Origin: Terebella lapidaria
Taxonomy: Eukaryota; Annelida; Polychaeta; Terebellida; Terebellidae
Assembly (NCBI GenBank): GCA_949152475.1
Contig: OX424563.1
Coordinates: 4,561,001 to 4,625,000 of the forward strand
Length of the DNA: 64,000 nt
Direction: 5' to 3'
How positions within the stretch are numbered: position 1 is the stretch's first letter; each line of letters starts with the position of its first letter. The notes under the pieces are model-generated. The model searched no databases, was not told the DNA's origin, and saw only the letters and a list, made by a program, of their open reading frames with translations. The position numbers were made by a program, and so were the translations under genes. Of the stretch, positions 58,483 through 64,000 are shown piece by piece.

Positions 58483-58901
58483 CAATTTATTCAATTTTCA
58501 CACGTTATATACAAATGATGGAATGGCGAAAACTAATATTTGTGATGAAAATTGAGGGACCAAATTAGCTAAAAGCTGTCTTCCATTTGGCCCAAAATGA
58601 AATAAAATTAAACTCACTATTGATATTATTTACACGAATGACAATATTATACATACATCTATATATGTATGGAAATACAATTTTCTACTTTTAATAGTTA
58701 GGGACATATATTTGCACACAAGCCTCCCGAAGACGACGGAGATGGAGGGGTAGGGGGCAGGGTCGGTGTGATTGGATTCCAGTTTAGACCAAGAATGAAC
58801 AGGATCATGTTAGAGATAAATCATGAACCGGTCATAAAATATAAAGAATATGGGAAATTTCATACAATTCATATAGTTTATTCACTTAACTATTTCTGTC
58901 G

Positions 58902-61900
58902 CTATATGTGATTAGAGCAGCTTTTGCAAAGCTTATGCGAACATCTAACTAATTCGAAATAAGAAGAAATAAAATGTTTTTTTACAACTTTTTTCACAAT
59001 TTTTCTAGACTGGATAGATGACAGTGATGGTGACCAAGTGTTCCATATTGATGGGTAATTGAAAAGCGGTAATTTCCTCGCGGCTGATGAGTCACAACGT
59101 TCAATGTGTAAGAAATTAGATTGTCTGGTTTCATAATTAATTTGGAAATATCTATTCGTTGTGAACATGTTGTCAGAAGAGATAGGGAGATTACCTGTAT
59201 AATAGTCATGCATGAATAGTAAGACTTCACACTGATATTGATCTTGTATTTTAAGTACATTGGTTTGTTTGAATAGTGGTTCGGTATGGCTGTTGAAATG
59301 AGCTTTATTTATTATTCTAATAGCACGTTTTTGTATATTTATTATATTTTTTAAATGGATTTGAGATGCATTTCCCCAGGCTAGAATACCATATAGGATG
59401 TGAGGATGTATCATTGCATAATATAAGGTTTTGAGAGAATTTATTGGTAAAATATTTTTCACCTGTTTTATTTGAAATAAAGCTTTGGAAATTTTGTTTT
59501 TTATGTAAGACATGTGATGTTTCCAGGTTAGGTTTTCATCAAGTTTAAGACCTAGGAATTTTGTAGTTTTTTCATTGTGGTTATTTCCTATTTGCTCAAG
59601 AGCTATTCCGTTGATTAGTATTTTGGAATTTATGCATTTTTGTTTTGTTGCTTGGTTGTTAAACACTATGAATTTAGTTTTTCAAGCATTTAGTTGTAGT
59701 TTATTCGAACAGAACCATTGAAATAAGTTATTGATCTCAATATTTGTTTTATGGTATAAGTCTATCATATTTGAGTTGGAAATTATCAGAGTTGTATCAT
59801 CTGCAAATGATAGTATGCTTGCAGACGTGCAATTTGGCAAATCATTAACGTATATCAAATACAAAAGTGGGCCCAGAATTGACCCTTGGGGAACCCCACA
59901 TGAGATTTTCCGAATGTTAGAAGTAAATAAATTTTCAATTTCCACATATTGTTCTCTATTCATCAAATAATCCGATACCCAGTCTTTTGCTATTCCCCTG
60001 ATACCATAATAGTCCAGTTTGTTTAATAACACATTGTGATTAATAACATCAAATGCTTTCGATAGATCACAGAGGACTGATATTGTTGATCGTTTTGGAG
60101 TACTATTAAGTGATTCGGCACATTCATTCAATAGATGAATTATAGGATGAACGGTATTATGTTTTTTCCGAAAACCATATTGATGTTTATAAAATAGATT
60201 TTGACTGTCAAAGAATTTTGTTATTTTGATATACATTACTCTCTCAAATATTTTGGAAAATGCTGGCAATAGACTGACTGGACGGTAATTAGTTATTTTA
60301 TCGTGTTCGGCTGCCTTGTAGATTGGTATGACCTTGGCTATTTTAAGCTGTTGGGGGAAAATCCCAGTATTTAAAGATGTATTTATGATGTGTGTGATTG
60401 GGATGATTATACTGTTTATTGTAGATTTTATAACCTTTGTTGAAATCTCATCATGCCCAGAGCTGGTTTTGGGCTTCAAATTTTTCACTATGTTGATAAT
60501 ATCTGATGGTTCAATGGGTTCAATGAAAATACTATTTTGATTTGGTGATCTAAGGTAATTTGTAAAATGTATATCTGTTGGTGTGACATTTTCACTTGTT
60601 TTTTTGCCTATCTCTGAAAAATAGTTATTAAAAGTATCCGCAATTTGTGATTTATCTGTAATCGGTTTGTTGTCTACTTGGAAGGACTGTGGAAAACCTG
60701 ACTTTTGTTTCTGCTTACCTATGACTTTGGTCAAAATATCCCATGTTTTCTTTACATTACTCTTGTTCAATTCAATTATTTCAGCATAGTATTTCACTTT
60801 CATGGCCCTTTTCAGTCTGTTGTATAAATTGGTATATATTTTGTAGTGTTTTATATTACCGTTTGAAGGTTTTTTAGTTTTCTTTATAAATAATTTGCTT
60901 TTATGTCTCATTGATGTCATCAAGCCTTCAGTCATCCAGGGTTCTTTCTTGAAATATCTGTTGTTTTGTTTGATAATTTTTATAGGAAAGTTATTATTGA
61001 ATTCATCTTTATAAATGTTAATAAACTTTTCATATGCTTCGTTCGCATTGAAGCATTGTGTTATTTCATCAAACGTTTTTTGTCTTAATTGTTCATTGAA
61101 CTTCATTACATTAGCCTCAGAAATAATTCTTTGCGTTTTGTGTGTGTTATTTGTTTTTTTTGTATTATGTTCTTCCAATAAAAAGACACCAAAGTGGTCA
61201 GAAACATCTGTGGTTATGATTCCAGATATAATATTTTGCTGTATATTGTTTGTATATATATGGTCAATCAGGGTTGCACAATAATGGGTTATTCGTGTAG
61301 GTTTTGTGATGGTGGGTATAAATCCTCTGGAGAAAATTTCATCAATATAGTCATTAGTTTTCGCATGATACTTATACTTTAGTAGATCAATGTTCATATC
61401 CCCCATTATGATGCTGTGTTTATTTTCTGAGTTTATGTGGTCGATTGTTTCTTGTAATGTGGTAGAGAATATGTCAATGTTTGCATGAGGTTGAGTATTT
61501 GGTCTGTATATTACCCCTACGATTTTGTTAGCATGTTTCGTTTTGGACAAGACTTCAATAAAAATGGATTCATATACGTGTGGTATAAATACACTTAAAT
61601 CTTCTCGCTTCTTGAAATTTATATCAGACTTCACAAATATGCCCACCCCACCTCGGTTGCTGTTGGATCTGTTATTCGAGATTAGATTATGATAACCCGG
61701 TAAATGAAGACGGCTATCTTTATCACAATTAAAAATCTCACTCATGCCTATAATATCGAATGCAGAATTGTCATCATGATACATTAGTCTCAATAGGTCA
61801 GTAAAGTTTTCCCACTTAGATGACAGGCCACAACAGTTTAGATGGAAATAGGACATTTTAGTGACCAGATTTCCATATCTTGTAGAAAATTCTGTTGGAT

Positions 61901-62039
61901 CTACATATTCACAACTTGAGTTGACATGACTGTAGGATTGGTTGCATGGGTCCTCCAAATCTTCATCGAGTGAGTCGAAAAGACTTGCAAAATCATAACT
62001 TTGATTACTCCTGACTTGGTCCAGGGTAATGGTTTCCAT
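58902..62039 (-). pseudogene. LINE ORF2: endonuclease and reverse transcriptase with one stop
   Basis: The N terminus is an APE-type endonuclease (YFHLNCCGLSSKW, RGGVGIFVKSD, IMGDMNIDL, SDHFGVF). The RT follows with YRPVSLLP, a QYGFRKKHNT block, DLSKAFDVINH, GVPQGSILGPLLYLIYVND and the catalytic SFADDTTL. A single in-frame TGA at 59682-59684 interrupts it after NKLQLNA. The same frame then continues to 58902 through the thumb and C-terminal region (KFLGLKLDENLTWK) and a Cys/His cluster (CSHKLCKSC). No other break was seen, so inactivation appears recent. Confidence 0.88.
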
Positions 62040-62777
62040 TATGTGACTGCTCCTACCCGATACCCCTCCAACCCCGCCCGAACCCAGAAGCCCGTGTGCA
62101 AATATTCCCCACCATAGATACAGAGTGAATTAATTTGATCACTAAAGATATACATATGCATAATGCCATTGACATAACAACAACCTCACCCGCAGTTATT
62201 GAAAGCATTTTTGAAACTAAACTTTATGGTGTAGAGGACCTGAAGTCCAGTAGCATACCAGCATATTATTTTCGATAGTCCAACCTTTTATAATATGCAA
62301 TATTCAATATAATATGTTTCCATGGAGTTGGTAGTCAATATAATTAACATGATATGATTTCCTTGGATTTGTGGGCATCACAAGATGCATGAATACATAA
62401 CATTTACCATACAAATGTGCCTCATGAAAAGAGGTATATACAGTACATGTACTTCAAGTACAAGTGTGTATTCAAACTTATAAGGAACATATATGTATGT
62501 ACCTTATATTTAAAAGTAAATATAGAACTAAAAATTAGGAACTCCAAATACATCATGAATCTATATGTGTGCCAATATACAAGTTTGTGTCCATGTGCTA
62601 GTAATTAAAATGTAATTGGAATGTAATCAAATATTTGATTACTTTGTGGAAGTGATTGATTACAATTACAATTACTTTCTATTTTGATTACATGATTACT
62701 AACTACATACGATTACTTTCAAATGTGTAATCGATTACAATGATTACTATTACTCAATGTAATCGACCCCAAGCCTG

Positions 62778-63990
62778 CCCCCGAGGTGGTGAAGGCCGCG
62801 ATGCCTCTCGATGCTGGGGTGGTTAAAATAGATATCAAGTATGCCTACTTCCATGTTCCCATGAGAAGATTCGTTAGCAGGTATCTCAGGTTCTTCTACC
62901 GGGGCCAGGTCTGGCAGTTCCGAGCCTTGCCGTTCGGTCTGTCGACTGCCTCATGGATCTTCACCATGTTCGTGAGGGAGCTACAGGTATTAGCTCATCG
63001 CAATGGGATCGTCCTGTTTCAGTACCTGGACGATTGGTTGATTCGCCATCACTGTCCCCGAACTCTCATTCGGCAGCTCAATGGGTGGTGGATCTTTGTC
63101 AGTCCATGGGATTCAATATCAACCAAAAAAAGTCAGACTTATCTCCTGGGCAAGACTTCGTCTTTCTGGGCTATCGATTTTGGACTACCTCCAGATCTGT
63201 TATTCTGACCAAGGAGTGTGACTGTCTCTCAAAGTTATCCGAGCAATCACGAGGCTTTCTGGGCCGCGCCCCACAACCAGCCTCTCACTGGCAGTCTCTC
63301 ATCGGTACTCTGGCTTCAACGGAGAATATGGTACCGCTGGAGCGGCTTCACATGTGGTCTCTTCGGCAGCAGCTGCATGCAAACTGGTCTCAGGCGACCG
63401 GTGACTGGCTCAGCTGGTGCCGGTGTCGGATCAGGTGGTCCAGGACCTGCGTTGGTGGTTAGACCCGAATAATTTCTTTTTAGGGGTCGCCGTTCCGCCA
63501 GCTGCCTCCCTCCAGGCATCTATTTACGGACGCCAGTTTGGAGGGATGGGGATCCCATTGGAATTCAAACGAGGTCTCTGGTCTCTGGTCTCAGACCAGC
63601 AGGACGAGCATATCAATGTCCTGGAGATGAGAGCCGTCTTTCTGGCATTACAGCACTGAGAACGCCACTTCTTCGGCCACGTTGTGTTGTTGGCCTCAGA
63701 CAATTCCACATTAGTGGCTTATGTCAACAAGCAAGGGGGTACGAAGTCGTTCACTCTTTGCCAGTTCACCATCGAATCTCTTGCTCTGGTATCACGAGCG
63801 TCAGATTCTCCTCCGTGCGCGGCACGTTCCGGGACATATGAATGTCTTGGTGGATCACTTGTCGCACCGGTGGCAGATTCAGCCTATGGAGTGGTCTCTG
63901 TCCCCAGTGGTTTTTCATGCCATCAGCGATCTTTGGGGCAGGCCCATGATCGATCTGTTCACCACGAGGTGGAATGCCAAGCTTCCCACG
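62778..63990 (+). pseudogene. DIRS-type RT (3' part) and RNase H
   Basis: The RT resumes with VVKIDIKYAYFHVPM, LPFGLSTASWIFT and QYLDDWLI, with the active-site YLDD intact. The frame shifts near 63060-63200 and again later. RNase H motifs are INVLEMRAVFLAL and ASDNSTLVAYVNKQGGTKS, the latter after a TGA at 63658. A segment typical of DIRS RNase H tails follows (HVPGHMNVLVDHLS, then DLFTTRWNAKLPTF). The element runs off the window. Confidence 0.8.
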
Positions 63991-64000
63991 TTCATCTCTC

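Larger units (their letters stand above)
58452..62100 (-). mobile_element. non-LTR retrotransposon (CR1/Jockey-type LINE), 5' truncated
   Basis: Minus-strand LINE with an AP endonuclease and RT ORF, a 450-bp 3' UTR and a TATCC microsatellite tail at 58452-58482. No ORF1 is present, so the 5' end is truncated or lies in a degenerate leader near 62040-62100. It sits inside the hAT-like element, giving three nested layers. Confidence 0.85.
57720..62777. mobile_element. hAT-like non-autonomous element with 8-bp target duplication
   Basis: The ends are CAAGCTTGGGGTTGATTACA and the inverted equivalent CAGGCTTGGGGTCGATTACA. Flanks are CCCCCTAG (57712-57719) and CCCCCGAG (62778-62785), an 8-bp duplication with one later change. 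Removing the element and one copy restores the DIRS RT frame (METPEVVKAAM). Subterminal regions are full of GTAATCAATTACAATT words. CA-initiated TIRs and 8-bp duplications are hAT traits. No transposase was found outside the nested LINE. Confidence 0.85.
55330..64000 (+). mobile_element. degenerate DIRS-like retroelement, right end outside window
   Basis: A gag-like ORF (56213-56827) is followed by an RT and RNase H of the DIRS type (GFYSIPFVVPKASG ... YLDDWL ... INVLEMRAVFLALQH), then VPGHMNVLVDHLS and WGRPMIDLFTTRWN before the window ends. Several frameshifts and stops show it is dead. The tyrosine recombinase expected downstream is not in the window. A 5-kb hAT-like insertion splits the RT. 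The left end is uncertain. Confidence 0.8.

Noticed and set aside
1..64000. tRNA or rRNA genes
   Set aside because: No cloverleaf with a proper T-arm box or conserved rRNA core was recognised; a covariance-model search would settle this.

Overview
The window is a stretch of animal nuclear genome. It has spliced genes with GT/AG introns, AATAAA poly(A) signals, a spliced TOMM22, a spliced arsenite methyltransferase, and several classes of transposable element. Three repeat traits point to a marine invertebrate, most likely a lophotrochozoan such as a mollusc, with a cephalochordate as an alternative: AAGGTCA-rich tandem repeats, CGTCC-rich element heads, and many short TACATGTA and TAGGCCTA palindromes. 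That placement is inference. No bacterial, organellar, rRNA or tRNA gene was recognised.

Layout. Positions 1-1470 hold the end of an AAGGTCA-rich repeat copy invaded by a Harbinger-like MITE. Positions 2502-15888 are a 13.4-kb Ty3/Gypsy-type LTR retrotransposon on the minus strand. Its two 732-bp LTRs match wherever I compared them, and its gag, pol and a long third ORF of unknown function are all open. Positions 18.4-22.9 kb carry two divergently transcribed EndoU (poly(U)-specific endoribonuclease) genes sharing about 300 bp of upstream DNA. Positions 23.0-28.9 kb are gene-poor. Positions 28.9-33.8 kb hold a four-EF-hand calmodulin-like gene. Its second intron contains about 24 tandem copies of the end of the preceding exon plus the 5' splice site. 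Positions 37.3-42.8 kb hold a complete arsenite methyltransferase gene, nine coding exons and 370 aa, behind a TATA box and a perfect four-unit heat-shock element. Positions 45.9-47.7 kb hold TOMM22, whose only intron contains a foldback element with a 9-bp target duplication. Positions 49.6-55.2 kb are three further copies of the AAGGTCA-rich repeat. From 55.3 kb to the right edge lies a decayed DIRS-like retroelement, split by a hAT-like element that was itself split by a LINE.

The strongest unexplained signal is in the LTR element. The hexamer GGGYCG (CGRCCC in the element's sense strand) occurs about 120 times by eye between the LTR ends, against roughly six or seven expected by chance. 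It is spread through gag, pol, the third ORF, the non-coding gaps and the LTRs, in several reading frames, and is almost confined to one strand. Together with a third ORF encoding a C2H2-like and coiled-coil protein, this suggests an element-specific recognition system that I cannot match to anything I know.

The host genes look unrelated to each other. Exon coordinates were derived by hand from splice consensus, reading-frame continuity and family similarity. All counts are by eye.
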